64,000 bases of DNA from an uncultured Acetatifactor sp. (lineage in GTDB: Bacteria; Bacillota; Clostridia; Lachnospirales; Lachnospiraceae): assembly GCA_910589655.1 (NCBI GenBank), contig CAJUTJ010000058.1, positions 1-64,000 of the forward strand, written 5' to 3'. Shown piece by piece: positions 49,244 through 57,489 of this stretch; position 1 is the stretch's first letter, and the number at the start of each line of letters is the position of its first letter. The notes beneath the pieces were generated by a model. It saw nothing but the letters and a program-made list of their open reading frames with translations. It had not been told where the DNA came from and searched no databases. A program made the position numbers and the translations under genes.

Positions 49244-50599
49244 CTACTTGATAATCTCAGTTACTCTTACGCTGAAGCTTTCTTCAATTACTACCACTTC
49301 ACCCTTAGCAACGAATTTTCCGTTTACAAGTACATCTATAGGTTCACCGGCAATTCGATCAAGCTCTATGATCGTACCGGGAGCAAAATTAAGAATTTCA
49401 GAAATGGACTTGGTAGTACGTCCAAGCTCTACCGTTACCTCCAACGGAACATCCATAATAAGGCCAATATTCTCGCCTCCCGGAATATTTCTCATATCCG
49501 TTGAAAAGCTCTGGAACTGAGCAGGCTGAATATTTACATTCTGCATTTCCATAGGACTCATCATCATTTGAGGATTCATCATTTGAGGGCTCATGCCCAT
49601 CATCTGGGGATTCATACCCATCATCTGGGGATTCATACCCATCATCTGAGGGTTCATACCCATCATCTGGGGATTCGTGCCCATCATCTGAGGGTTCATA
49701 CCCATCTGCATACCGCTCACATCTTGTTGACCCATCATATTCGTCTGGGGCATTGCTCCCATGCCTCCCTGTGCAGGTGCAGGAGCTTCTGCAACCTTTT
49801 GTTCTGCTTCAACTGCTGCTTCGTCTTCACTCGATTTATTGTTGATAAAGGTATCTACAATCATACGCGCAAAATCCACAGGGTATAACTGCATTATCGT
49901 ACTGTCCACCAGAGTGTCAATCTGTAAGCGGAAGGAAATTTTTATAAAAGTCCCTCCCAAAAAAGGCGAGATATCTTCTCCGGCTCTGACCTCAGTCAAA
50001 TCAAGCAATGATGCCTCCGGCGGGCTGATATCAATGGTTGTATTCAACATAGTAGAAAGAGATGTGGCTGCGGATCCCATCATCTGATTCATGGCCTCGG
50101 ATATTGCACTCAAATGCAGCTCACCAAGCTCTACATCCGTATTTGTGCCGTCTCCCCCCATCATCAGATCGGTGATAACCTTTACATCATGCTCTTTCAA
50201 CACTAAAATATTAGTACCGTCCAAGCCCATTGTATATTTGATCTGAATAAAGACACAAGGTCTCTCATACTCTGCCAAAAGACTTTCCCACTTTGCAGAC
50301 TCAACTACAGGCGTGGTAATGTTAACCTTTCGGTTCACCAATGAATACAAGGTTGTGGCTGAGGAGCCCATACTGATATTAGCCACCTCACCAATTGCAT
50401 CCTTTTCTACATCTGTAAGAATTTCAGGCACCTCTATTGCAGAAGGGACTGCATTGCCTGCTGATGGTTCGCTGCTGGATACTTCTGTTATGGTTTCACC
50501 GTCTCCAACGGAAATCTCGTCGGCATCTCCGTCTCCCTCAGGCAGATCCATGCCGTTAAGCAATGCATTTATCTCATCCTGAGATAGCATTCCATCCAT
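49244..50599 (-). CDS. fliY: Motor switch phosphatase FliY (FliN-type), with Met-rich repeat linker
   Basis: 451 aa. An N-terminal switch peptide MLSQDEINALLNGMDL like that of FliM, a CheC-like phosphatase domain with two active sites (VEKDAIGEVANISMGSSATTL and HLSAISEAMNQMMGSAATSL; about 60-260), then a linker of repeated NPQMMGM heptads (about 298-355), and a C-terminal SpoA/FliN domain (about 365-451: DVPLEVTVELGRTTKSISEI). It dephosphorylates CheY-P at the motor and forms the lower C-ring. The heptad linker is encoded by five near-identical 21-bp units. Confidence 0.96.
   Translation of the reverse strand: MDGMLSQDEINALLNGMDLPEGDGDADEISVGDGETITEVSSSEPSAGNAVPSAIEVPEILTDVEKDAIGEVANISMGSSATTLYSLVNRKVNITTPVVESAKWESLLAEYERPCVFIQIKYTMGLDGTNILVLKEHDVKVITDLMMGGDGTNTDVELGELHLSAISEAMNQMMGSAATSLSTMLNTTIDISPPEASLLDLTEVRAGEDISPFLGGTFIKISFRLQIDTLVDSTIMQLYPVDFARMIVDTFINNKSSEDEAAVEAEQKVAEAPAPAQGGMGAMPQTNMMGQQDVSGMQMGMNPQMMGTNPQMMGMNPQMMGMNPQMMGMNPQMMGMSPQMMNPQMMMSPMEMQNVNIQPAQFQSFSTDMRNIPGGENIGLIMDVPLEVTVELGRTTKSISEILNFAPGTIIELDRIAGEPIDVLVNGKFVAKGEVVVIEESFSVRVTEIIK
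49596..49700. repeat. 21-bp coding tandem repeat inside fliY (5 units)
   Basis: Units starting CCCATCATCTG at 49596, 49617, 49638, 49659 and 49680, alternating GGGATTC and AGGGTTC endings. On the minus strand each codes for NPQMMG(M/T). It is in frame, so changes in copy number only change linker length. Confidence 0.9.
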
Positions 50600-50602
50600 T
50601 CT

Positions 50603-51583
50603 CTACTCCTCCTCTCTGATTACCGATGTGATCCGGACAGCATAAGAACCTTTTTCGGCGCCGGGTAATGCGGTAAATTTTTTGATATTACCTACATAAA
50701 TATTCATGTCATCATCCACTCTGGACCCCAGCCGGATACAATCGCCAACCTGCAGGTTCATGAAATCGTTCACGGAAATCATACTCTTACCGAGAACTGC
50801 CCTGATGGGAATATCTGCCTTTCGGATTAATGACTCAATGTAAGCTTCATAATTCTCGTCATGATTCTCCTGCATAGTGGAGAACCAATATTTCGTGTTC
50901 AGCTTATCCATGACATCTTCCAAAGTAAAGAACGGAAGACAGACATTCATAAAGCCTTCCACATCCCCGATCTTCATGTTTAACGTAACAATCGCTATCA
51001 TGTCGTTAGGGGAAATGACCTGCGCAAACTGTGGATTCGTCTCCAGCCTCTGCAGCACAGGCGATATATCAATAACATTTTTCCACGGCTCCCTTAACAG
51101 CTGTGTAAACATTACTAATATCTTCTCAATAATTGACATCTCAATCTCGGAAAATTCCCTGCTTTTTTCCAGTGGAACACCCGAACCGCCGAGCATACGA
51201 TCCAACATCGCATACCCGAGATTGGTTGCCAGATCCATAATAATTGTACCGTTTAACGGCGCAAAATTTATGATTCCCAAAATTACGGGATTTGACAAAG
51301 CATTGGTAAATTCGTTAAATGTAACTGTCTCTGAACTTGCTACCGCTATCTGAACATTCTTCCTCAAATATACAGGAAGATTGGTGGAAATCAATCGGCT
51401 GTAATGCTCAAATATAATTTCAAGTGTCCTTAAATGCTCTTTCGAGAACTTTGTAGGGCGGCTGAAGTCATAGTTTTTAACCTGCTTTTCTTCAGGTTCC
51501 TGCATTTGATCCGCATCCAGCTCGCCTGAAGAGAACGCCGCAAGCAGATTATCTATTTCGCTTTGGGAAAGGACCTCGCCCAC
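50603..51583 (-). CDS. fliM: Motor switch protein FliM
   Basis: 326 aa. N-terminal CheY-binding peptide VLSQSEIDNLLAAF, a middle CheC-like domain without phosphatase residues (about 45-230) that binds FliG, and a C-terminal SpoA domain (about 245-326). GTG start at 51583 with AGGAGG 9 nt upstream. It is 3 nt upstream of fliY. Confidence 0.97.
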   Translation of the reverse strand: MGEVLSQSEIDNLLAAFSSGELDADQMQEPEEKQVKNYDFSRPTKFSKEHLRTLEIIFEHYSRLISTNLPVYLRKNVQIAVASSETVTFNEFTNALSNPVILGIINFAPLNGTIIMDLATNLGYAMLDRMLGGSGVPLEKSREFSEIEMSIIEKILVMFTQLLREPWKNVIDISPVLQRLETNPQFAQVISPNDMIAIVTLNMKIGDVEGFMNVCLPFFTLEDVMDKLNTKYWFSTMQENHDENYEAYIESLIRKADIPIRAVLGKSMISVNDFMNLQVGDCIRLGSRVDDDMNIYVGNIKKFTALPGAEKGSYAVRITSVIREEE

Positions 51584-51622
51584 ACAAGCTCACCTCCTAT
51601 CAAACTATCCTCTGGCATATCA

Positions 51623-52147
51623 TTAACCAAATTTAATGCCACTGACATTTACCTTGTATATAAATTTTGTAGAATCAAACAAATTCTGAATAGCCTGAAG
51701 GATTTCAGCCTTTATTGGATCAAAGTTATTTTTGCACTCATCCTCCGTATGTGCACTCACAATAGAATTCACGGTATCTTTGATCACTGAATCATAAGCG
51801 GCAGCGGAAATGTTCTCTCCGTAATCCTTGTACCCCTCACCCTTCTTATTCATCGACACAGACAAATCAAATATCATGTATACCAGCTTACCATCCGCGG
51901 AATTCAAAGGTACCATCATAGACTCCGGCAAAGCATACACTACCGTATCCGCCAGAGAAACTTCCGGTTCGGCCTCCGCCGCGCCTCCGGGAACCGTCCA
52001 TTCCAGATTCATGGCAGTGGCAAGGTTGCCGACAAGATCTGCCGTTTTCTTGTTTGCGCTGATTACGCTTATCATGATAATGGTGGAAAACACAATATTC
52101 ACAATCATCAAAGCTAAAATTAGTACTGTCAACAAATTTTTCTTCAT
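51623..52147 (-). CDS. fliL: Flagellar basal-body protein FliL
   Basis: 174 aa. One N-terminal membrane helix (about 5-28, LLTVLILALMIVNIVFSTII), then an extracellular stomatin-like domain with MVPLNSADGKLVYMIFDLSVSM and a C-terminal amphipathic helix. FliL rings surround stator units and support torque. 27 nt after motB. Confidence 0.93.
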   Translation of the reverse strand: MKKNLLTVLILALMIVNIVFSTIIMISVISANKKTADLVGNLATAMNLEWTVPGGAAEAEPEVSLADTVVYALPESMMVPLNSADGKLVYMIFDLSVSMNKKGEGYKDYGENISAAAYDSVIKDTVNSIVSAHTEDECKNNFDPIKAEILQAIQNLFDSTKFIYKVNVSGIKFG

Positions 52148-52174
52148 ATTTATTCACCCTCATTTTCCGGCTTG

Positions 52175-52996
52175 TTATCTTGCCGAATTATATATCCTGA
52201 TTTCAACTCTTCTGTTCCTGCTCCTGCCCTCCACTGTAGAATTATCGGCAACCGGAACACGTTCCCCCATTCCTGCATGCCTTAAATTCACCGGATCAAG
52301 CAAAGTATTATCCTGCAGGAAATAGAATACTGTAAGAGCTCTTGCACTGCTCAGCTCTTCATTGCTGGGATATTGTGCACTACTGATCGGGACATTATCG
52401 GTGTGCCCTTCTATCTCAATTGTACCCGAAGCATAATACTGCAGAATATCACCGACTTTCTGCAGAATCTGCACTGACTCCGGCTTCAATTCCGCACTTC
52501 CCGAATCAAACAGCAATGCTCCGTTCATGGTGAGCTGTACATATTGTGCAGTAAAGTTCACATCCACCTGATCCGAAATGCTGCTTTCCTGTAAGGCTTC
52601 CTCCATTTTTTCGGAAAGTTCCTCATTTTCCTGAAGTTGTGCCTCTGCAAGGATTTCCTCTATTGCCTCGGGGGATTTGTCATAATCCTCCATATCCTCG
52701 CCTTCATCGGAACTGTCCGCCGTCTTTCCTGTGCTGTTAATATACTGATCCAGCTCATTCAACTGGCTGACGCCATTGCTGATCAGCATACCGTCCCCTA
52801 TGGCTGTTGCTCCACCGTCAAAAATACTCACGGTGTTGTTCATTGCCGCAACCAATTCATGAAGCTTGCTCTCCTCCAGAGTAGACATAGCAAAAAGCAT
52901 TACAAAGAAACAAAGCAACAGGTTCATCAAGTCACTAAATGTAGACATCCATGCCGGCGATCCGGCGGGAGGCGCATCTTCCTGACGCTTTGCCAT
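52175..52996 (-). CDS. motB: Flagellar stator protein MotB
   Basis: 273 aa. A single membrane helix follows PAWMSTFSDLMNLLLCFFVM with the proton-carrying Asp at D22, then a long plug/linker (about 45-130) and an OmpA-like peptidoglycan-binding domain (about 140-270: IEIEGHTDNVPIS, SSARALTVFYFL, GMGERVP). It anchors the stator. It overlaps the motA stop by one base (TAATG). The D-L-M-N-L-L form fits proton-driven motors but ion choice is not certain. Confidence 0.96.
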   Translation of the reverse strand: MAKRQEDAPPAGSPAWMSTFSDLMNLLLCFFVMLFAMSTLEESKLHELVAAMNNTVSIFDGGATAIGDGMLISNGVSQLNELDQYINSTGKTADSSDEGEDMEDYDKSPEAIEEILAEAQLQENEELSEKMEEALQESSISDQVDVNFTAQYVQLTMNGALLFDSGSAELKPESVQILQKVGDILQYYASGTIEIEGHTDNVPISSAQYPSNEELSSARALTVFYFLQDNTLLDPVNLRHAGMGERVPVADNSTVEGRSRNRRVEIRIYNSAR

Positions 52997-53796
52997 TACT
53001 CTTCACCCCCTGCCTCATCACTGTTATTATTCCTGTCCTGAGGAGCAAGGAATGACTTCAATTTTTCTTCGATAACACGGGGATTTTCTCCTGCCTGAAT
53101 GGACAGAAGACCCTCTATCATAACTTCCTTCATCATCATCTCGTTGGCATTGTCGGCTTTCAGCTTATTGGATACGGGACCGCAGATCCAGTTTGCCAAT
53201 ATGGAACCGTACAATGTAGTAATCAGTGCAACCGCCATCGCAGGACCCAGAGTCGATGCGTCATCCATATGATAAAGCATATCTACCAGACCTACCAGCG
53301 TACCGATCATACCCCATGCAGGACCCATGGTTCCCAGTGTATCCCAGAAACCGATACGGGTCTTATGTCTATTATCAATACTCACGAGCTCGGTTTCCAT
53401 AATTGCACGAACCAAATCAGGATCCGTACCATCTACAATGAGCAATATTCCTTTCTTCAAAAACTGCTCGTCCATGTCCGATGCCGCCTCTTCCAGAGAG
53501 AGCAGACCTTCTTTACGAGCCACGTTGGACAATTCTATAATTTTCTGAATCATTGCTGCGGTATTCAGAGCGGGGGCTTTAAAGATCAACATAAAACTCT
53601 TAAGACCACCGATATAATCCGCCAGACTGACAGAAGTCATGGTTGCAAAGAAAGCCCCGCCAAATGTAATGACAAAGGAGGGAAAATCCAAATATTCATG
53701 AATTCCGCCAAAACCGGCCGAACTGATAATACCAAAAACAAGCATTGCAAAACACAAGAGTATTCCGGCTAATGATGCTATATCCACGATAATCAC
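52996..53796 (-). CDS. motA: Flagellar stator protein MotA
   Basis: 266 aa. Four membrane helices; the cytosolic loop between helices 2 and 3 (about 65-150) carries the charged residues that touch FliG, and the conserved prolines lie in TMGPAWGMIGTLVGLV (about 155-170). With MotB it forms the ion channel stator. Placement of motAB inside the flagellar locus, between swrD and fliL, differs from B. subtilis, where they are elsewhere. Confidence 0.96.
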   Translation of the reverse strand: MIIVDIASLAGILLCFAMLVFGIISSAGFGGIHEYLDFPSFVITFGGAFFATMTSVSLADYIGGLKSFMLIFKAPALNTAAMIQKIIELSNVARKEGLLSLEEAASDMDEQFLKKGILLIVDGTDPDLVRAIMETELVSIDNRHKTRIGFWDTLGTMGPAWGMIGTLVGLVDMLYHMDDASTLGPAMAVALITTLYGSILANWICGPVSNKLKADNANEMMMKEVMIEGLLSIQAGENPRVIEEKLKSFLAPQDRNNNSDEAGGEE

Positions 53797-53820
53797 CTAC
53801 ATTTCGCTAAATTTTTTGAA

Positions 53821-54006
53821 TTAATCCGCAAAAATATCCTTTCTATACAATTCTACAAGATTTTTCACCTCTTGTCTACTTTCTTTTACAATTATTTTTT
53901 TCCCCGTCGTCAATGTAATCACCGTATCCGGCGTCTCCTCAACGACTTCGAACCAGTGTGGGTTCACAAGGATTTTCATACCGTTGATTTTTGTCACTTC
54001 AATCAT
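53821..54006 (-). CDS. swrD: SwrD/FlbD family protein
   Basis: 61 aa. It reads MIEVTKINGMKILVNPHWFE and continues with the FlbD pattern VEETPDTVITLTTGKKIIVKES. In B. subtilis SwrD (YlzI) raises motor power by supporting stator function, which fits its place 24 nt before motA. Site AGGGGAG upstream. It is the first gene after an internal terminator and a mobile repeat. Confidence 0.93.
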   Translation of the reverse strand: MIEVTKINGMKILVNPHWFEVVEETPDTVITLTTGKKIIVKESRQEVKNLVELYRKDIFAD

Positions 54007-54111
54007 GTAATCTCCCCTCTGTCCTTAATCATAAATATGTGTTCTGACTCTGACAGGCTCTCCCTAAGAACCTGTGAATACATGTATTTGACAATATAAA
54101 TTCCGTTAAGG

Positions 54112-54143
54112 TTAAAAAGGGAGCGTAGAAAATCCGCTCCCTT
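54112..54143 (-). terminator. Internal intrinsic terminator between flgE and swrD
   Basis: On the minus strand AAGGGAGCG (54143-54135), 9-nt loop, CGCTCCCTT (54125-54117), then TTTTAAC. It lies in the 348-bp gap and would split the locus into a fliF-flgE part and a swrD-onward part unless read through. An AT-rich region with TTGTCA and TATATT-like boxes follows, but I cannot define a promoter there. Confidence 0.8.
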
Positions 54144-54210
54144 AGTATAGCACACATCCTGTTATAATGCGAGCAAAAGATAAAAAGTTTCTTAAAAAAT
54201 TGACACCGGC

Positions 54211-54342
54211 GTTACTGTTCACTCCGTTCACAGCAGCCTATGCACAGAAATCGCAAAACAGCGATTTCGCGCATGTCTGTCTCGGGTTTGTCACGCAAAA
54301 CAGCGTGAAAACACCTCGCGGCGACAGCAAGTGAACAGTAAC
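54211..54342. mobile_element. Structured mobile repeat A, 132 bp, with 13-bp ends and 8-bp target duplication
   Basis: Perfect terminal inverted repeats GTTACTGTTCACT (54211-54223) and AGTGAACAGTAAC (54330-54342) are flanked exactly by ACACCGGC on both sides (54203-54210 and 54343-54350). Internal hairpins are AAATCGC/GCGATTT with loop AAAACA and TCACGC/GCGTGA. There is no ORF. It is about 94% identical over 118 bp to the left half of the element at 4972-5201. It sits 4 bp behind the duplicated target end, that is 12 bp after the flgE stop codon counted from its outer end. Confidence 0.88.
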
Positions 54343-54354
54343 ACACCGGCAGCC

Positions 54355-56136
54355 TTATCTCTTCAGGTTAGTCAATTCTTCCAACAGGGTATCGGAAACG
54401 GTAATAATTCGGCTGTTTGCCTGGAAACCACGCTGGGTCGTAATCATCTCCGTAAACTCGGAGGACAGATCCACATTACTCATTTCCAGCTGTCCTGTGG
54501 ACATTTTCCCGCCGCTGGCTGTGATATCCACACCGATTCCGTCAAATTCACCGGAGTTCAGTGTTGCGGCATACATATTGTCGCCTTGCTTTTCCAGACC
54601 GGACGCATTGGGGAAGCTTGCAGTGGCAATCTGTCCCAGAAGCTTTGTCATACCGTTGTCATAGCTTGCATAAATCATACCGTTCTGTTGGATGGACACA
54701 CCGATCATCTTACCCAGACGACGTCCGGCTCCCAAACCTTTGAGATCACCGCTGGTAGCGGATGCGGTAGAAGTTCCTTTGTTGTCAGGCTCGGAAAGTT
54801 CGGAAAAGTCAATGGTAATATCGGAAAAGTTTCCGCCCAGATCAGACACCTTTAATACGGAAGTAGACGTCGTCTGCTGACCGTTGATACCAAGGAAATC
54901 ACCGTTGTTTGAGTTAAACGTAATGGTAACACCGGTAAAGCTGCGTCCTGAGGTTTCAAAAGAAGTATCATCGTCAGGCTGCGCATTGGTGAAGGTAGGC
55001 AAAATATCGTTATCCGTTGACGCAGCACCTTTTGTTGACAAATTCCGCAACAACTCAACCATACTTAAAGTTACTTCTCCGGGAGGAGTCGTAGAGGTAT
55101 CCTCAATGGTTCGTCTCAATGCAAGAAACTCTTCTGTGGAACCTTCATAACCATAAGCTTTTGCAATGGCGTCCAAACCATCCTGAACCGTTGCTGTGGC
55201 ATCGCCGTTTACCGTAAGCGTTGCCGCTCTATTCTCAAGATCATTTCCAGCCGCTGCAAAAAGAGCCGCCAAATCTACTATATCCTTATTCGTAACATTA
55301 TCTCTCAATGTTGTCCCATTCCAAGAATAGTTAGTAGCATCAAAACTTACTTTTCCAGTTTTATCCTGTATTCCATTTTTTCCGAACATCTCCTTTGTTA
55401 CACCCGGAACCTCGTTGCCGTATGCATCCTGAATTCCCACCAGCTCCAAGCTGTAGGAATCTTCATTCTTATTGGTCTTATCGGACTTCTTAAAAGAGAA
55501 CTTCGCCGTATAACTGTAACCAAGTGCATCAAAAAACTGTAAGTTTACCACCTTACCGTTAGAGCTGGTGGAATCCTTATCGTTCTTATCCAGAATACCT
55601 CCCATATTTGCCTGTGTGGTAGCCTCGGGAGGATAGGTCAGGTTTGCCGTGCTCATAATACGCAGCGCGGAAACGGTATCCTGTCTGATATCCATGGTTT
55701 CCGGATCTACCTGCCATCCCATTACATTGTAACCGGTGCTGGTCATGGCCAAATTTCCCGCCGCATCCACATAGAAAGAACCGTCTCTGGTAAATTTGTT
55801 TTCCGTACCGTTGTTAACCACAAAGAAATTGTCTCCCTCAATCATAATATCAAAGGGATTGCCGGTGGACTGTGCGGAACCCTGTCCCGTAATATTGATA
55901 TTGATGGCTCCCGACTTTACGCCGAGACCGATCTGTCTCGCATTTGTACCGCCCGTACCGTTTGCCGCATTGGGGCCGCTGGCCTTCTGTGTGGTCTGGC
56001 TCATTAAATCGGCAAATACCATGGAACTTGCCTTATATCCCACTGTATTTACGTTTGCGATGTTATTACCGATAACATCCATTCTGGTCTGGTGCGTCCT
56101 AAGACCTGCCACACCAGAGAAAAGTGATCTCATCAT
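54355..56136 (-). CDS. flgE: Flagellar hook protein FlgE
   Basis: 593 aa. The N-terminal rod/hook helix MMRSLFSGVAGLRTHQTRMD continues into VIGNNIANVNTVGYK; a variable middle (about 150-450, with a long insert rich in Thr/Asp/Asn) and the C-terminal MSNVDLSSEFTEMITTQRGFQANSRIITVSDTLLEEL-type coiled coil follow. Exported without a cleaved signal. The length is above the roughly 400 residues of enteric FlgE, as usual in Clostridia. The site GAGGAGG is 10 nt before the first ATG. Confidence 0.96.
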   Translation of the reverse strand: MMRSLFSGVAGLRTHQTRMDVIGNNIANVNTVGYKASSMVFADLMSQTTQKASGPNAANGTGGTNARQIGLGVKSGAININITGQGSAQSTGNPFDIMIEGDNFFVVNNGTENKFTRDGSFYVDAAGNLAMTSTGYNVMGWQVDPETMDIRQDTVSALRIMSTANLTYPPEATTQANMGGILDKNDKDSTSSNGKVVNLQFFDALGYSYTAKFSFKKSDKTNKNEDSYSLELVGIQDAYGNEVPGVTKEMFGKNGIQDKTGKVSFDATNYSWNGTTLRDNVTNKDIVDLAALFAAAGNDLENRAATLTVNGDATATVQDGLDAIAKAYGYEGSTEEFLALRRTIEDTSTTPPGEVTLSMVELLRNLSTKGAASTDNDILPTFTNAQPDDDTSFETSGRSFTGVTITFNSNNGDFLGINGQQTTSTSVLKVSDLGGNFSDITIDFSELSEPDNKGTSTASATSGDLKGLGAGRRLGKMIGVSIQQNGMIYASYDNGMTKLLGQIATASFPNASGLEKQGDNMYAATLNSGEFDGIGVDITASGGKMSTGQLEMSNVDLSSEFTEMITTQRGFQANSRIITVSDTLLEELTNLKR

Positions 56137-56212
56137 AGTGCTTATTCCTCCTCTTTAGAGAGCAGCCGCCTCCGTCCGTCATTCGGGAAGCATAACCTCC
56201 TGTAAGGTCCGG

Positions 56213-56614
56213 TTACATAATCACTGCTCCATTGATATTGGTAAATATATTGCTGTTTGTTTCCGTGCTGTCCATTGCAGTCACCACTGTCTGATTCGGT
56301 ACGTTTACGATAAAGGCCAATTCGTCCACGATTACCAAGGAATCTTTGATTCCTTTCTGTCCCGCCTTCTGTGCTCCCTGATTCAGACGCTCCAGCTGTC
56401 CTTCACTGAGCTCGATGCTGCGGTCATTTAATCTTCCCAAGGCATGCTTGGAAAACTTAAGGCTGCCTGCATTCTGCAAAGTTTTCTGTTGCAGAACCTG
56501 CTGAAAGGAAAGACCTTCCTTGGTCTCACGGGTGTTATCCGACTTCTGTGTACCGCTTAAGTACTGCTCAGTCAGCTGCTCAATGGAAAAATAGCCGTTA
56601 TTCTTAATCTGCAT
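56213..56614 (-). CDS. TIGR02530-type flagellar operon protein
   Basis: 133 aa, no membrane helix. The C-terminal half has the family's core: LKFSKHALGRLNDRSIELSE, then LNQGAQKAGQKGIKDSLVIVDELAF and VNVPNQTVVTAMD. It is found between flgD and flgE in many Firmicutes and related phyla. It may help hook assembly or hook-length control; the role is not established. 32 nt after flgD. Confidence 0.9.
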   Translation of the reverse strand: MQIKNNGYFSIEQLTEQYLSGTQKSDNTRETKEGLSFQQVLQQKTLQNAGSLKFSKHALGRLNDRSIELSEGQLERLNQGAQKAGQKGIKDSLVIVDELAFIVNVPNQTVVTAMDSTETNSNIFTNINGAVIM

Positions 56615-56646
56615 CTTTCTCCTCGCTCCCGTCCATACTTATTCCG

Positions 56647-57453
56647 TTACTCTGTTCCCCCTGCGGTATCCGTGCCCTCGGTATTTTCTTCACCGTCCCC
56701 TGAGCCTTCTACCTTATCTTCGCCCTCTTCACCGTCTCCTGAGCCGTCCACCTTATCGTCCTCTTCACCGTCTCCCGGGCCTTCCACTTTATCATCCTCG
56801 TCTCCGGTTATTCCGGCACTGAGACGTATCTGCTTCAGCCTCTCGATATACTTCTGGAGAGTTTCCACAGTTTCCTTAGCAAGGAAGGACTTCTCATAAT
56901 CGGTCATTCCGTTATAGATTTCCTCCAGCTTGTCGATGGCATCTGCATTCGTCAAGTCGATACTGTACAATCCGGGAAGCTTATTCAAGGAAATGCTGAA
57001 GTCGTATGCCTTGTTGAAAGCATCGTTATATTCCTTATCCACGATTGTCTCCAAGTCTTCCAGTGCATACAGTTTCTCGTCAATGGCAAGGAATGCTTTA
57101 TTATTCTCAAATACTACATAATCAACCTTACCTGTGACTGTCCTCACCGCTCCCGCAGTATCTACGGTTTTAATATACACTTCTTTACCCACCATAGAGG
57201 ACGCTCTTGCCAGTTCCGTGGTAGCTGCCATATTCTGCATCTGCTCCACCTGCGAGAACTGTGCATACTGTGAGATATATTCGGTATTAGAGGTAGGCTC
57301 CAAAGGATCCTGATACTTCATCTGCGCTACCAAAAGCTGCAGGAACGCATCTTTATCCATACCGTTTTTACTTGCGTCACTGGCCTTTTTCAATGAACTC
57401 TGTGATGTGGATTCTACGATTTTGCCGTCTTCCACAACTGCCCAACTTGCCAT
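56647..57453 (-). CDS. flgD: Hook-capping protein FlgD with extra C-terminal extension
   Basis: 268 aa. The N-terminal FlgD region (1-95) has MDKDAFLQLLVAQMKYQDPL and SQYAQFSQVEQMQN, the standard signature; a small beta domain follows (about 90-135). After it come about 80 residues ending YNGMTDYEKSFLAKETVETL, reminiscent of helical repeats in wall proteins, and then an acidic Asp/Glu/Gly tail with three imperfect repeats (DDKVEGPGDGEE type, about 215-262). The tail is not part of usual FlgD and may be surface- or Ca2+-related; that is a guess. Scaffold for hook polymerisation. Confidence 0.92.
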   Translation of the reverse strand: MASWAVVEDGKIVESTSQSSLKKASDASKNGMDKDAFLQLLVAQMKYQDPLEPTSNTEYISQYAQFSQVEQMQNMAATTELARASSMVGKEVYIKTVDTAGAVRTVTGKVDYVVFENNKAFLAIDEKLYALEDLETIVDKEYNDAFNKAYDFSISLNKLPGLYSIDLTNADAIDKLEEIYNGMTDYEKSFLAKETVETLQKYIERLKQIRLSAGITGDEDDKVEGPGDGEEDDKVDGSGDGEEGEDKVEGSGDGEENTEGTDTAGGTE

Positions 57454-57489
57454 AATTTCTTCCTCCTTCCTTTTTCAAGTTATAATATT

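Noticed and set aside
49596..49700. Regular 21-bp repeats as a possible CRISPR array
   Set aside because: No spacers; the units are contiguous and code in frame for part of FliY.
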